64,000 bases of DNA from Geothermobacter ehrlichii (GCF_008124615.1 NZ_VNIB01000001.1:472577-536576), one strand, 5' to 3'; positions 1 through 9,373 are shown, counted from the stretch's first letter. Notes: generated from the sequence alone by a model not told the origin. A program made the numbers and translations.

Positions 1-23
1 CGGCATCGTCGTTCGCTGACCCC

Positions 24-52
24 TTGCCAGCGACCCGCAGGTGCAGTATAAA
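24..52 (+). promoter_or_regulatory. Predicted sigma70 promoter of gltX
   Basis: TTGCCA (24-29) and TATAAA (47-52) are separated by exactly 17 bp, about 75 bp ahead of the gltX start codon. The position rules out the longer gltX frame that would begin at 41. Predicted by eye only. Confidence 0.6.
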
Positions 53-127
53 GGCGCGGTTCGGCCGCGCCACCATTGGTTCAGGGAGGGCGCCGCGCGT
101 ATCGATTTTTCACAGGAGATCCTATCA

Positions 128-1525
128 ATGTCCAAACTTCGAGTCCGTTTCGCTCCCAGTCCCACCGGCTATCTGCACATCGGCGGCGCCAGAACCGCCC
201 TGTTCAACTATCTGCTTGCCCGCAAGGAGCAGGGGACCTTCGTCCTGAGGATCGAGGATACCGATCTCGAGCGTTCGAGCCGGGAGTCGGTCGACGCCAT
301 TCTGCGGGCCATGGAATGGCTCGAACTCGACTACGACGAAGGCCCCTACTACCAGTCCGAGCGTTTCGAACTCTACCAGCAGAAGATCGACCAGCTGCTG
401 GCCGAAGGCAAGGCCTACCGCTGCTACTGCACGGCGGAGGAACTCGAGGCGAAGCGTCAGCAGGCCATCAACGAAAAGCGCAAGCCGAAATACGACGGGA
501 CCTGTCGTGACCGGAGCGACCAGCCGGCCGGTCGGCCGCACGTGGTGCGTTTTCGGGCGTCGCAGGAAGGCGAGACGGCCTTCGACGATCTGATCAAGGG
601 GCCGATCAGCTTTCGGAACGACGAACTGGACGATCTGATCATCCGCCGTTCCGACGGTTCGCCGACCTACAACTTCGTCGTCGTGGTCGATGACGCCACC
701 ATGGGCATCAATCTCGTGCTGCGCGGCGACGACCATGTCAACAACACGCCGCGGCAGATCCAGCTCTACCAGGCCCTGGGCTACCCGGTCCCGCGCTTCG
801 CCCACGTGCCGATGATTCTCGGCGCGGACAAGACCCGGCTCTCCAAGCGGCACGGCGCCACCTCGGTCATGGCCTACCGGGAGCAGGGCTATCTGCCCGA
901 GGCGATGGTCAACTACCTGGTCCGCCTCGGCTGGTCGCACGGCGACCAGGAAATCTTCAGCATGGACGAGCTGATCGAGCTGTTCAGCCTGGACCATGTC
1001 GGTCGCTCGGCCGGGGTGTTCAACCCGGAGAAGCTGCTCTGGCTGAATGCCCACTACATAAAGACCGGCGACGCCGAGCGTCTTGCCGGCCTGATGCGGG
1101 AGAAGCTCGTCGCCGAAGGGATCGACGTCGCGGCCGGCCCCGATCCGGTGCGGGTGGTCATGTCGCTGCAGGAACGGGCCCGGACCATTGTCGAGCTGGC
1201 CGAAGGGGCGCGTTTCTTCTACCTCGACCGGGTCGAATACGACGAAAAGGATCGGGCGAAGCTGCTGACTCTCGCCCAGCGCCCGCTGCTGGAGAGGCTG
1301 AAAGAGGTTTTCGCCGGGGCGAAAACCTTCGCTGCGACGGAGCTGAAGCAGGGCTTTCAGGCCGTTCTCGACGAGCTGGGACTCGGCTTTGGCAAGGGGG
1401 CGCAGCCACTGCGGGTGGCGATGACCGGCAGCCGGGGCGGCCCCGACCTGTTCGAGCTGATCGAGATCCTCGGGCGTGAGCGGGTGGTCGCCCGCATCGA
1501 TCAGGCCCTCGAGGCCCTGCGCTAG
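128..1525 (+). CDS. gltX: Glutamyl-tRNA synthetase
   Basis: This is a 465-aa class I aminoacyl-tRNA synthetase that charges tRNA-Glu with glutamate in the cytoplasm. The HIGH-like signature HIGG is at residues 17-20, inside the typical N-terminal [14 protein letters not shown] segment. The KMSKS-like RLSKR is at about 237-241. Length is normal for bacterial GltX. The frame is open from 41, but the ATG at 128 is preferred: AGGAG lies at 114-118 and the predicted promoter at 24-52 leaves the earlier ATG upstream of transcription. A strong terminator follows, so it is probably monocistronic. Some organisms with this enzyme also charge tRNA-Gln indirectly; the window cannot tell. Confidence 0.97.
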   Translation: MSKLRVRFAPSPTGYLHIGGARTALFNYLLARKEQGTFVLRIEDTDLERSSRESVDAILRAMEWLELDYDEGPYYQSERFELYQQKIDQLLAEGKAYRCYCTAEELEAKRQQAINEKRKPKYDGTCRDRSDQPAGRPHVVRFRASQEGETAFDDLIKGPISFRNDELDDLIIRRSDGSPTYNFVVVVDDATMGINLVLRGDDHVNNTPRQIQLYQALGYPVPRFAHVPMILGADKTRLSKRHGATSVMAYREQGYLPEAMVNYLVRLGWSHGDQEIFSMDELIELFSLDHVGRSAGVFNPEKLLWLNAHYIKTGDAERLAGLMREKLVAEGIDVAAGPDPVRVVMSLQERARTIVELAEGARFFYLDRVEYDEKDRAKLLTLAQRPLLERLKEVFAGAKTFAATELKQGFQAVLDELGLGFGKGAQPLRVAMTGSRGGPDLFELIEILGRERVVARIDQALEALR

Positions 1526-1534
1526 GTCCTTCCG

Positions 1535-1567
1535 ACCGGGCGGAGCCGGTCGCTCCGCCCGGTTTTT
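1535..1567 (+). terminator. Intrinsic terminator after gltX
   Basis: A perfect 11-bp GC-rich stem (1535-1545 with 1553-1563) and a 7-nt loop are followed by a T run, just 10 nt after the gltX stop. Confidence 0.85.
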
Positions 1568-1641
1568 GCTAAACCTGCCACGTCTTTCCGTCGACAAGTT
1601 GATGACGGCGGCATTGCCCATCGCATCGGAACGGAAAGACC

Positions 1642-4533
1642 ATGTCCCAGACCCATCCACCGCAGAACGGTAATCTCATCCGGCTCGGCCCGTCGCTGCC
1701 GAAGCAGAATCACGAGGCGTGGGCTTCGCTGCAACAGGTTCTCGATGCCTTGCCCGATCCGGCGTGGGTGCTTTCCGCTGACGGCGAGGTGCGGCTGGTC
1801 AACGCCGCCGCCTGCCGCATTTACGGTCATGAGCTCAGGGAATGGCAGACGGCGACCTTTCTGCGCGCCGTGGGCCTTGGCCGGCGGGCCTTTGACCAGC
1901 TTGTCAGCCTGCTGCACGAGGAAGATTACCAGTACGTGGAGGGCGAGCACCGGCGCCGGAACGGCTCGCGTTTTCCAGCCGAGTTGCGCCTGCATCCGCT
2001 GCTGATCCAGGGAGCTTCCGCCGTCCTCGTTCTGGGACGCGACAACTCCGAACGCAAGAGCGCCGAGAGCGCCTTTCGCGAGATGCAGGCCCGTTTCCGG
2101 CAGACCTTCGAACATGCCGGATCCGGCATGGCTCTGGTTCTGCCCGAGGGATTCTTCCTCCAGGTCAACGAAGCCTTCAGCAAATTGGCCGGTTATTCCC
2201 GGCACGAGCTGCAGCAGCTCAACCTGAAAGATCTGCTGCATCCCGACGATGCCGTGCGCGCGTTCGGAGGGCTGGAAGGGTGCCGCAGCGGCGGCAAAGA
2301 GCCGCTGAATCTCGATCTGCGTTTCGTGCGTCCCGACGGCAGCCTGGTCTGGGGCGAGTTGTCGGCGACCTGGTTTTCAGCCGAGGATGACAAGACGGAA
2401 TACTGGATCGTCCTGGTCCAGGACATCACCTCCCGCCGCCAGGCCGAAGAGGCCCTGGCGGCGAGCGAGGAGCGTTACCGCCAGGTCGTGCACCGGGTCA
2501 GGGACGTGCTCTTCCAGCTCGATGACGAGATCCGCTTTGTCTTTCTCAATCCGGCCTGGGAAAAGCTTACCGGTCTGGAATGCGGCAAGAGCCTCGGCCG
2601 GAGGCTGACCGAATTCGTCACCGAAAACCAGCGCGACAGCCTGCAGAATCTCTGCGTCAGCCTGAGGGAAGGGGAGCGGCAGGTCTGCGAGGGGGAATTC
2701 TTTTTCGAATTCACTCCCGGCCATGACCGCTGGCTGCGGGTGACCCTGATGGGCGATGGCTGTGGAACGGTGACCGGCACCCTGCACGACATCCAGGAGC
2801 AGAAGGTCGACAAGGACCGCCTGCTTGACGAACGCCAGTTTCTGCAGGCAGTCATCGACGGTGTCTGCGATCCGCTGCTGGTCGTCGGCCTCGACCACCG
2901 GGTGCAGCTGATGAACAAGGCGGCGCGGCGCAATGCCACCATGCTGTTGGTCGATGGCCACCATCCCTTCTGCTACCAGCTGCATCTCGGGCGACGGCAG
3001 CCCTGCAGCGGCGACTACCATCCCTGTCCCATGGCCGAGGTCCGCACCACCGGCCAGCCGGTGACCGTCGTTCACTATCGCGACGAAAAGGAAGGGGGGC
3101 AGCGGGTCTATGAGGTCCAGGCCTCGCCCTTTCGTGATGCCGACGGCAGGCTGTCGGGCATCATCGAGTCATTCAGGGATATCACCTATCTCTTTGAAGC
3201 CGAGGAGCAGCTGCAGGAAAAGGAAAGCCGGCTCGACTACCTGGTGCAGCATGACCTGCTTACCGGACTTCCCAACCGCAACCTCTTTCTGGTCCGTCTG
3301 CGCCGCATGATCAGCCGCGCCATGCAGTCCGGCAAGAAACTCGGGGTACTGCTGCTCGACCTCGACCGGTTCAAGAACATCAACGATTCGCTGGGACACG
3401 ACATAGGCGACCTGGTGCTGTGCGAGGTCGCGAAGCGACTGACCACGACCCTGCGCGACAGCGATGTCGTCGCCCGTCTCGGCGGCGACGAGTTCATCGT
3501 CGTGCTCGACAGTCTCTCCGCCGCCGAACACGTCGAGGCAGTGGCGCGAAAGATTCTCGCCGCCCTGACGCCGCAGCTCGAAATCAGGGACTGCCAGCTG
3601 TTTCTCACCGGCAGCCTCGGCATCAGTCTTTTTCCCGATGACGGCGGCGAGCCGAAGGAGCTGCTCAAGGCGGCCGATACCGCCCTGTTTCGGGCCAAGC
3701 AGGCCGGCCGCAACAGCTTCAGCTTCTATACCCCGGACATGAACGCGCGCTCCAAGGAGTTGCTGCTGCTCGAGGCGTCCTTTCGCCAGGCAATCGAGGA
3801 GGAGCAGCTGGTGCTCCACTTCCAGCCGCAGATCGACCTGTTTACCGGTCATGTCCGGGGCGTGGAGGCCCTGGTGCGCTGGGAGCATCCGGAAAAGGGG
3901 ATGATTTCGCCGGGCGATTTCATCCCCCTGGCCGAGGAGACGGGGCTGATCGTGCCGATGGGAGAATGGGTGCTGCGCCAGGCCTGCCGCCATGCCGTTC
4001 GCTGGCGTGATCTCGGTTTCGCTCCCATCCGGATGACCGTCAACATCTCGGCGCGGCAGTTTCTCAAGGAAAGACTGATCGAAACCGTGCTCGGGATTCT
4101 CGCCGAGACCGGACTCGAACCAGACGATCTCGAGCTGGAAATCACCGAAAGCATGATCATGCACGACATCGAGCGGGCCACGGGCATCATGAACCGGATC
4201 GCTGAAACCGGCATCCACCTGGCAATCGACGATTTCGGTACCGGCTATTCGTCCCTGGCCCATCTCAAGCGCTTTCCGCTCACCACCCTGAAGATCGACC
4301 GGGCGTTCGTCAAGGATATCGGCAGCAATCTCGAGGACGAGGCGATCATCAAGGCCATCATCGCCCTTGCCCACAGTCTCGACCTGCAGGTCGTCGCCGA
4401 GGGGATCGAGACCATGGAGCAGTACGGTTTCCTCAAGGAGAACGGCTGCGAACAGGGGCAGGGCTTTCTCTTCAGCAGGCCGGTGCCGGCCGATCGGATC
4501 AGTCCGCTGCTCCGGCCGCGTCCCCTGTTCTGA
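1642..4533 (+). CDS. Multi-PAS GGDEF-EAL cyclic-di-GMP signalling protein
   Basis: This 963-aa soluble protein has about four PAS-type sensor modules in tandem (roughly residues 30-140, 150-265, 270-390 and 395-520), then GGDEF and EAL domains. The GGDEF motif is intact (about 613-618) and preceded five residues earlier by RDSD, an RxxD inhibitory site. The EAL motif is at about 742-744, in the context GVEALVRW. Both cyclase and phosphodiesterase activities are therefore plausible, though which dominates cannot be read. No membrane segment is visible. The fourth PAS carries a cysteine cluster (about 448-467). The gene stands alone between the gltX terminator and tRNA-Gln. Confidence 0.93.
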   Translation: MSQTHPPQNGNLIRLGPSLPKQNHEAWASLQQVLDALPDPAWVLSADGEVRLVNAAACRIYGHELREWQTATFLRAVGLGRRAFDQLVSLLHEEDYQYVEGEHRRRNGSRFPAELRLHPLLIQGASAVLVLGRDNSERKSAESAFREMQARFRQTFEHAGSGMALVLPEGFFLQVNEAFSKLAGYSRHELQQLNLKDLLHPDDAVRAFGGLEGCRSGGKEPLNLDLRFVRPDGSLVWGELSATWFSAEDDKTEYWIVLVQDITSRRQAEEALAASEERYRQVVHRVRDVLFQLDDEIRFVFLNPAWEKLTGLECGKSLGRRLTEFVTENQRDSLQNLCVSLREGERQVCEGEFFFEFTPGHDRWLRVTLMGDGCGTVTGTLHDIQEQKVDKDRLLDERQFLQAVIDGVCDPLLVVGLDHRVQLMNKAARRNATMLLVDGHHPFCYQLHLGRRQPCSGDYHPCPMAEVRTTGQPVTVVHYRDEKEGGQRVYEVQASPFRDADGRLSGIIESFRDITYLFEAEEQLQEKESRLDYLVQHDLLTGLPNRNLFLVRLRRMISRAMQSGKKLGVLLLDLDRFKNINDSLGHDIGDLVLCEVAKRLTTTLRDSDVVARLGGDEFIVVLDSLSAAEHVEAVARKILAALTPQLEIRDCQLFLTGSLGISLFPDDGGEPKELLKAADTALFRAKQAGRNSFSFYTPDMNARSKELLLLEASFRQAIEEEQLVLHFQPQIDLFTGHVRGVEALVRWEHPEKGMISPGDFIPLAEETGLIVPMGEWVLRQACRHAVRWRDLGFAPIRMTVNISARQFLKERLIETVLGILAETGLEPDDLELEITESMIMHDIERATGIMNRIAETGIHLAIDDFGTGYSSLAHLKRFPLTTLKIDRAFVKDIGSNLEDEAIIKAIIALAHSLDLQVVAEGIETMEQYGFLKENGCEQGQGFLFSRPVPADRISPLLRPRPLF

Positions 4534-4630
4534 GACGCGCCGGACGCCAAGGGAGCCGTTCCGGCCGGGAGCTGGCGCAATGCCGGGGAGGCCGTAGGTG
4601 GTCACCTGCGGCAAAAGGTAAAAAAAGCCC

Positions 4631-4659
4631 TTGACCGGGCAGGGCAGGTCTGATAAATA
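4631..4659 (+). promoter_or_regulatory. Possible promoter of tRNA-Gln
   Basis: TTGACC (4631-4636) is followed after 17 bp by TAAATA (4654-4659), 14 bp before the tRNA. The -35 is good and the -10 is weak. Confidence 0.4.
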
Positions 4660-4673
4660 ACGGTTCCGCTTTT

Positions 4674-4748
4674 TGGGGTGTCGCCAAGCGGTAAGGCAGC
4701 GGACTCTGACTCCGCCATTCGGGGGTTCGAATCCTCCCACCCCAGCCA
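4674..4748 (+). tRNA. tRNA-Gln (anticodon CTG)
   Basis: The acceptor stem TGGGGTG (4674-4680) pairs with CACCCCA (4738-4744). A discriminator G and a genomically encoded CCA follow. The anticodon arm GCGGA/TCCGC encloses loop CTCTGAC, giving anticodon CTG, which reads CAG. The T arm contains GGTTCGAATCC. The cloverleaf was assembled by eye. Confidence 0.95.
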
Positions 4749-4795
4749 GAGATTATCGGCCGAAGGCCGTTGACAGGATAAAGCAGAGCTGCAAC

Positions 4796-4827
4796 GCGAG
4801 AAGGTGGGGTCAGGCCCCACCTTTTCT
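4796..4827 (+). terminator. Hairpin after tRNA-Gln, probable terminator
   Basis: AGGTGGGG (4802-4809) pairs with CCCCACCT (4815-4822), followed by TTTTC. The palindrome extends imperfectly outward (CGAGAA with TTCTCG), so it could also act in the other direction. Its loop side contains GGGGTCAGGC, a 10-mer also found at the ends of the REP-type transposase unit at 61-62 kb. Confidence 0.6.
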
Positions 4828-4853
4828 CGTATGCGCCCGCCGGAGGATCGCGC

Positions 4854-5810
4854 ATGTCCCGAGTCTTCCATTTCTGGCTGCCGCCGGACAACCACAGGGT
4901 CAGAACCGGAGCCGACCAGCGTGAAGTCGTTCTGCCCGCCATTCCCCTGCCGCTGCTCGAACCGGTCGCCGGTATTCCTTCCGACCAGGCGATCGGCGAA
5001 GGACTCTACGCCTGTCTGCGGCAGAACCCGGATGGCGACCACGCCGCCGCATACGCGCGCCTGCTGGCCGACGCCTATCCCCACTACCTGGCCGATCTCG
5101 CCGCCCAGGCGGTGATGATCGGGGGCAAGGAGGTCGATGCCCCCTATCTGAGGCGCATGATCAACTGCCTGAAGATACTCGCCCTGATTGAACCGGAGCG
5201 GGCCGACCTGCAGGCCCAGATCGGCCGTGGCTGGTTCCGGCTCGCCTTCGAGTTCCAGGAACTGCCATCGAGCCGCCGGCACCTGCTCGCCGCCCTGGGA
5301 GCCCTGAACCGCGCCAGGAGCCTAGGCGACCGTTCGGCCTCGACCCTCGACAGCCTCGCCCGGGTCAACTTTCTCATCGGCGATTACCTGGTGGCCCGGC
5401 AGTGCTGGCAGGAGCTGCTGGCGGCGGACGGTGATGAATCCCTGGCCGTCCGCATCCGCGGCCAGATCGAACGGATCGACAGCTGGGAGGTTCCCGACTA
5501 CCCGCTGATGGACGATCTGGAGGCCATGGGACAGGCGCTGGAACTCCACGGACAGAAGGATTTCACCGCCGCCCTGCAGCGGCTAGGCGAAGTCGAGAAG
5601 CGGGGCGGGTTGCTGGCCGATTTCGCTCTGCCGCAGTTCTTTCACCTGGCCGGACTCTGCCACGAAGGGCTGGGGGAAGATCCGCGGGCCGAAGAGCGCT
5701 ACCGCCAGGCCCTCGAGGTGGATGCCGACTTCGCCCCGGCGCGGGAGCGGCTGGCCGCTCTCGAACGGAAGCGACGGCGCGGCGCGATTGACAAGGGAAC
5801 ATCAGACTGA
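4854..5810 (+). CDS. TPR-repeat protein, function unknown
   Basis: This 318-aa soluble, alanine- and leucine-rich helical protein has a C-terminal part (about residues 170-310) that reads as TPR-like helix pairs, ending in a typical repeat with YRQALEVDADFAPARERL. The N-terminal 80 residues show no recognised motif. GGAGG lies a few bases before the ATG at 4854. It is followed 54 nt later by the aminotransferase gene, with no terminator between, so the two may be cotranscribed. Probably a scaffold or partner protein; no function is assigned. Confidence 0.75.
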   Translation: MSRVFHFWLPPDNHRVRTGADQREVVLPAIPLPLLEPVAGIPSDQAIGEGLYACLRQNPDGDHAAAYARLLADAYPHYLADLAAQAVMIGGKEVDAPYLRRMINCLKILALIEPERADLQAQIGRGWFRLAFEFQELPSSRRHLLAALGALNRARSLGDRSASTLDSLARVNFLIGDYLVARQCWQELLAADGDESLAVRIRGQIERIDSWEVPDYPLMDDLEAMGQALELHGQKDFTAALQRLGEVEKRGGLLADFALPQFFHLAGLCHEGLGEDPRAEERYRQALEVDADFAPARERLAALERKRRRGAIDKGTSD

Positions 5811-5864
5811 TTTAATAACATCCCCGCAAGGCAATGCGAACCCATGACTGACGTGGAGGACGAC

Positions 5865-7169
5865 ATGAACCCCCTGGCCAAGGAACTGAACGAACTGATC
5901 GCCGCCGACAATCCGCACGTTCTGGAAATGCTGTCCGAGCTGGGACGGCAGCTCTTCTTTCCCAAGGGCATTCTGACCCAGTCGGCCGAGGCCAAGGAAA
6001 AGGCGCACCGCTTCAACGCCACCATCGGCATCGCCACCGAGGACGGCGGTCCGATGTATCTGCAGTGCATTCAGGACAAGCTCGCCGCTTTCGACCCCAG
6101 GGACATCTATCCCTACGCGCCGCCGGCCGGCAAACCCGAATTGCGCGACCTCTGGCGGGAAAAGATGCTGCGGGAAAATCCCTCGCTGCAGGGCAAGTTC
6201 TTCAGCAATCCCGTCGTCACCAACGCCCTGACCCACGGCCTGTCGATTGTCGCCGACATGTTTGTCGATGCCGGCGACCACATCGTGCTGCCCGACATGA
6301 TGTGGGGCAACTACAACCTGACCTTCGCCGTGCGGCGCGGCGCCGTCATCCGCAAGCACAACACCTTCACCGCGCAAGGGGGATACGATGTCGCCGCCTT
6401 TGCCGAGACCCTGCGGCAGACGGCGCGGGAAAAGGGCAAGGCCGTGGTCCTGCTCAACTTCCCCAACAATCCGAGTGGTTATACGCCCAGCGCGGCGGAA
6501 GGGGAGGCCATTGTCGACGCCATCCGCAGTGTCGCCGATGAGGGCTGCAACGTCATCGCCGTGACTGACGACGCCTATTTCGGGCTCTTCTATGAAGACA
6601 GCCTGCAGGAGTCGCTGTTCGGCGCTCTGGCCAACCTGCATCCCCGCGTGCTGGCGGTCAAGCTCGACGGTGCCACCAAGGAAGAGTACGTCTGGGGTTT
6701 TCGCACCGGCTTCATCACCTTCGCCGGCGGCGAGGCGAAGGAGCAGCCCAGGCTGATCACCGCCCTGGAAAAGAAGACCATGGGCATCATCCGCGCCACC
6801 ATTTCCAACTGCCCGCATCCGAGCCAGACCTTTGTCATAGAGGCGCTCAAATCCCCCGAGTTTCTCGCCCAGAAGGAGCAGAAATACCAGACCATGAAGG
6901 GACGGGCGCTGAAGGTGAAGGAGGTGCTCGATACCGGCAGATATGCCGACGCCTTCAGCTACTACCCCTTCAACTCCGGCTATTTCATGTGCCTGAAGCT
7001 GAAGACGGTCGACGCCGAGAAGCTGCGTGTTCACCTGCTCGACGCCTACGGAGTCGGCACCATCAGCATCGGCTCGACCGATCTGCGGGTCGCCTTTTCC
7101 TGCATTGCCGAGCAGGACATTCCTGAACTGTTTGAAACCATCTACAAGGCGGTCAAGGACATTGAATAG
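5865..7169 (+). CDS. PLP-dependent aminotransferase, class I/II
   Basis: This is a 434-aa fold-type I PLP enzyme. The N-terminal half has the substrate and cofactor region around NFPNNPSGY and TDDAYFGLF, the latter carrying the PLP-ring aspartate and tyrosine. The Schiff-base lysine is probably in the LDGATKEEY segment, with the phosphate-binding FRTGF just after. An amino acid:2-oxoacid aminotransferase is the safe call; the substrate is unresolved. The upstream ATG at 5844 is possible, but GGAGG at about 5854-5858 sits correctly for the ATG at 5865. A terminator follows directly. Confidence 0.88.
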   Translation: MNPLAKELNELIAADNPHVLEMLSELGRQLFFPKGILTQSAEAKEKAHRFNATIGIATEDGGPMYLQCIQDKLAAFDPRDIYPYAPPAGKPELRDLWREKMLRENPSLQGKFFSNPVVTNALTHGLSIVADMFVDAGDHIVLPDMMWGNYNLTFAVRRGAVIRKHNTFTAQGGYDVAAFAETLRQTAREKGKAVVLLNFPNNPSGYTPSAAEGEAIVDAIRSVADEGCNVIAVTDDAYFGLFYEDSLQESLFGALANLHPRVLAVKLDGATKEEYVWGFRTGFITFAGGEAKEQPRLITALEKKTMGIIRATISNCPHPSQTFVIEALKSPEFLAQKEQKYQTMKGRALKVKEVLDTGRYADAFSYYPFNSGYFMCLKLKTVDAEKLRVHLLDAYGVGTISIGSTDLRVAFSCIAEQDIPELFETIYKAVKDIE

Positions 7170-7205
7170 CTGTTTTCGTTTCCGGAAACTGAACCCTGAC
7201 GACGT

Positions 7206-7236
7206 ACGGGCCCGCACAAGCGGGCCCGTCTGTTTT
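7206..7236 (+). terminator. Intrinsic terminator after the aminotransferase gene
   Basis: A perfect 10-bp stem ACGGGCCCGC (7206-7215) / GCGGGCCCGT (7220-7229) with a 4-nt loop is followed by CTGTTTTC. It ends immediately before the first candidate ATG of the next gene. Confidence 0.75.
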
Positions 7237-7237
7237 C

Positions 7238-8554
7238 ATGCGTACACCTGAGCTGAAAGCGATGCGCCCGGCGCTGGAGGCGGTGCCCGGGTTCGGCCGC
7301 CTGCTGTCCCGCCTTCGCCGAAACGGACAACCGGCCTGGCTGGTGGGCGGCGTCCTGCGCGACTGGGTCCTGGGACGACCCCTGGTGGATATCGACCTCG
7401 CCGTCGGACAGGACTGCGAACCTTTGGCGCGGCGTCTGGCCACGGAAGGGGACGGCTCCTGGTTCTGGCTCGACCGGGAGCGGGGGCAGTGCAGGGTGGT
7501 GCTGAGCGACGAGGCGGGCAGGACGTTCTGCTACGATCTCTCTCCCTTCAAGGGAGGCTCCCTGCTGGCCGACCTCGGGGAGAGGGATTTTACCATCAAC
7601 GCCATGGCGTTGCCGCTGGACGAGGCCGAAGGACGGCTTGTCGATCCCTATGGCGGCATGCGCGACCTGGCCGGAAAAAGGCTGCGCGTGACCACGCCCG
7701 GAGTGATGCAGCAGGACCCCTTGCGTATCCTGCGAGGGCTGCGTTTCGCCCGGATTCTCGAGTTCGATTTCGATCCGCTGACCTTCGAACTGATGAAGAG
7801 GGCGGCGCCGACGATGATCGATCTGCCCGGCGAACGCGTAAGCATGGAGCTGGCCCTGATTCTGTCCCTGCCGCTGCGGCGGAAGTTGCTGGCGGAAATC
7901 GAACGCCTGCACCTGTTTGCGTCTCTCGGCCTGAAGAAGGTCGGTTTCTGGTCGACTCCGGAAGAACAGACGCGAATCCAGGCGCTGGAAGCGGCCATCG
8001 CCGCCGTACCGGAGCGCCTGGCGGCCCGGGACATTGCCGGGGGCTGGAGCGCAGCAGCGCTCGTCCGGCTCCATCTGCTGCTGAAGGCGCCGGACGAGGA
8101 CGCCGTTCGCGCCCTGGCCGCGCGCCTCAGGCTGCCGCGCAACGCTCTCAAGGCCCTGCTCGGCCTGCATCGGCTGGAGAACCTGTCGCTGCCGCCGGTT
8201 CCGGCGACCAGCCGCCGCCGGAGACTCTGGCTGCAGCAGTTGCCGGGGCATCCGGGCTGCTGTCTTCTCCACTTTCTCGCTTTCGGCCGGCAAGGGGAAT
8301 CCGACGCCTCCGGGCCGGCGCTGCTGGCCGCCGACGCGCTTGCGCTCGCCGCCGGAGAGATTCCTCCGCCGCTGGTGCCGGCGACGGAGCTCGCCGCCGA
8401 GCTGGGCATTGCCCGTGGACCGCTGGTCGGGCGGCTGCTCCAACGGCTGGTTTCGGCCGAAATCGCCGGCCTGGTCGATGATCGCACGGAAGCGATCGAC
8501 TGGCTGAAAAAAGAGCTGGAGATGGGCATTGACAAAGGGAGTAACCCTACCTAA
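7238..8554 (+). CDS. CCA-adding enzyme / poly(A) polymerase family nucleotidyltransferase
   Basis: This 438-aa class II tRNA nucleotidyltransferase-family protein has the N-terminal signature LVGGVLRDWVLG followed by DIDLAV (about residues 36-55), supplying the nucleotide-binding loop and the catalytic DxD. The RNA-binding segment DFTINAMAL lies at about 112-120. The C-terminal 200 residues are helical, with no HD-phosphohydrolase motif seen. The start is uncertain: the ATG at 7238 has no Shine-Dalgarno and abuts a terminator, so the in-frame ATG at 7262 is an alternative. tRNA nucleotidyltransferase and PcnB-type poly(A) polymerase cannot be separated from sequence alone. A tRNA gene follows directly. 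Confidence 0.85.
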   Translation: MRTPELKAMRPALEAVPGFGRLLSRLRRNGQPAWLVGGVLRDWVLGRPLVDIDLAVGQDCEPLARRLATEGDGSWFWLDRERGQCRVVLSDEAGRTFCYDLSPFKGGSLLADLGERDFTINAMALPLDEAEGRLVDPYGGMRDLAGKRLRVTTPGVMQQDPLRILRGLRFARILEFDFDPLTFELMKRAAPTMIDLPGERVSMELALILSLPLRRKLLAEIERLHLFASLGLKKVGFWSTPEEQTRIQALEAAIAAVPERLAARDIAGGWSAAALVRLHLLLKAPDEDAVRALAARLRLPRNALKALLGLHRLENLSLPPVPATSRRRRLWLQQLPGHPGCCLLHFLAFGRQGESDASGPALLAADALALAAGEIPPPLVPATELAAELGIARGPLVGRLLQRLVSAEIAGLVDDRTEAIDWLKKELEMGIDKGSNPT

Positions 8555-8557
8555 AAT
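8529..8557 (+). promoter_or_regulatory. Promoter of tRNA-Gly(CCC)
   Basis: TTGACA (8529-8534), 17 bp, TAAAAT (8552-8557) lies 12 bp before the tRNA. The -35 and spacer lie inside the last codons of the nucleotidyltransferase gene, and the -10 overlaps its stop. Confidence 0.75.
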
Positions 8558-8569
8558 GAGCATCCGCAA

Positions 8570-8644
<75 letters not shown>

Positions 8645-8653
8645 GACAGTCCA

Positions 8654-8678
8654 GCCCCGGCGGCAGCCGGGGCTTTTC
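8654..8678 (+). terminator. Terminator after tRNA-Gly(CCC)
   Basis: Stem GCCCCGGC (8654-8661) / GCCGGGGC (8666-8673) with loop GGCA is followed by TTTT. Confidence 0.75.
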
Positions 8679-8742
8679 CGTTTCACCCCCTTTGCTTCAA
8701 CCCGGCTGCCGTGCCAGAATGGAAGCTGGAGCAGGAGAAGAG

Positions 8743-8934
8743 ATGGCCGAGGCGAAAAAGAGACTTATGGCGGTGCGCTGCCCCAGTTGCGGCAAAAAGA
8801 CGTCCTATTACGGCAACCCGCAGCGTCCTTTCTGCTCCGAGCGCTGCCGCAATCTCGATCTCGGGGCCTGGGCGGACGAGAGCTACCGGATCCCCGGGCC
8901 GCCGACCCTGGTCGACGAGGAGACCGGCAACTGA
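8743..8934 (+). CDS. yacG: Zinc-binding DNA gyrase inhibitor YacG
   Basis: This 63-aa protein has the full YacG pattern: CPSCGKKT near residue 14, then [23 protein letters not shown]. The four cysteines (CPSC and CSERC) form the single zinc site. In the characterised family YacG binds GyrB and inhibits gyrase. AGGAG at 8733-8737 fixes the ATG at 8743, although the frame is open further upstream. It lies 67 nt before queD and may share its transcript. Confidence 0.92.
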   Translation: MAEAKKRLMAVRCPSCGKKTSYYGNPQRPFCSERCRNLDLGAWADESYRIPGPPTLVDEETGN

Positions 8935-9001
8935 GGCAAACCGTCCTGCCGGGCTTGCATTTCGGCTGTCGTCAACGCATCATGACCGTGGAGGTGCCTG
9001 C

Positions 9002-9373
9002 GTGTACCGTTTGACCATTCAGACCCATTTTGCCGCCGCGCACAACCTGATCAACTACCAGGGCGACTGCGAGAACCTGCATGGCCACAACTGGAAGGTC
9101 GAGGTTCAGGTCAGGGCGCATCAGCTCGACGCGGCCGGTCTCGGCATCGATTTCAAGGTGCTGAAGAAGGAAGCCAACCGGCTGCTCGACGAACTCGACC
9201 ACAAGTACCTGAACGACCTCGAGCCGTTCAAAGACATCAGCCCCTCATCGGAGCACATCTGCCGCTTTCTGTTTGAACGGCTCTCCGCCCGACTCAATTC
9301 GGACAATGTCCAGGTCGACGAGGTCCGGGTCTGGGAGTCGGACAACGCCTGCGCCAGCTATCGCCTTGACTGA
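9002..9373 (+). CDS. queD: 6-carboxy-5,6,7,8-tetrahydropterin synthase QueD
   Basis: This 123-aa protein of the PTPS/QueD family converts dihydroneopterin triphosphate to 6-carboxytetrahydropterin in the pathway to preQ0 and queuosine. The zinc histidines appear in FAAAHNL and in NLHGHNW. An SSEH segment and a conserved C-terminal WES are also present. The start is GTG at 9002, with an ideal GGAGGT at 8990-8995. The adjoining queE supports the queuosine role over a tetrahydrobiopterin role. Confidence 0.93.
   Translation: MYRLTIQTHFAAAHNLINYQGDCENLHGHNWKVEVQVRAHQLDAAGLGIDFKVLKKEANRLLDELDHKYLNDLEPFKDISPSSEHICRFLFERLSARLNSDNVQVDEVRVWESDNACASYRLD

Noticed and set aside
125..1660. Long antisense frame opposite gltX, and similar long antisense frames opposite carB, pyrC, lepA, recG and rlmKL
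   Set aside because: These are shadows of GC-rich coding sequence: repetitive composition, no motifs, no ribosome-binding sites, and the opposite strand has a clear known gene.
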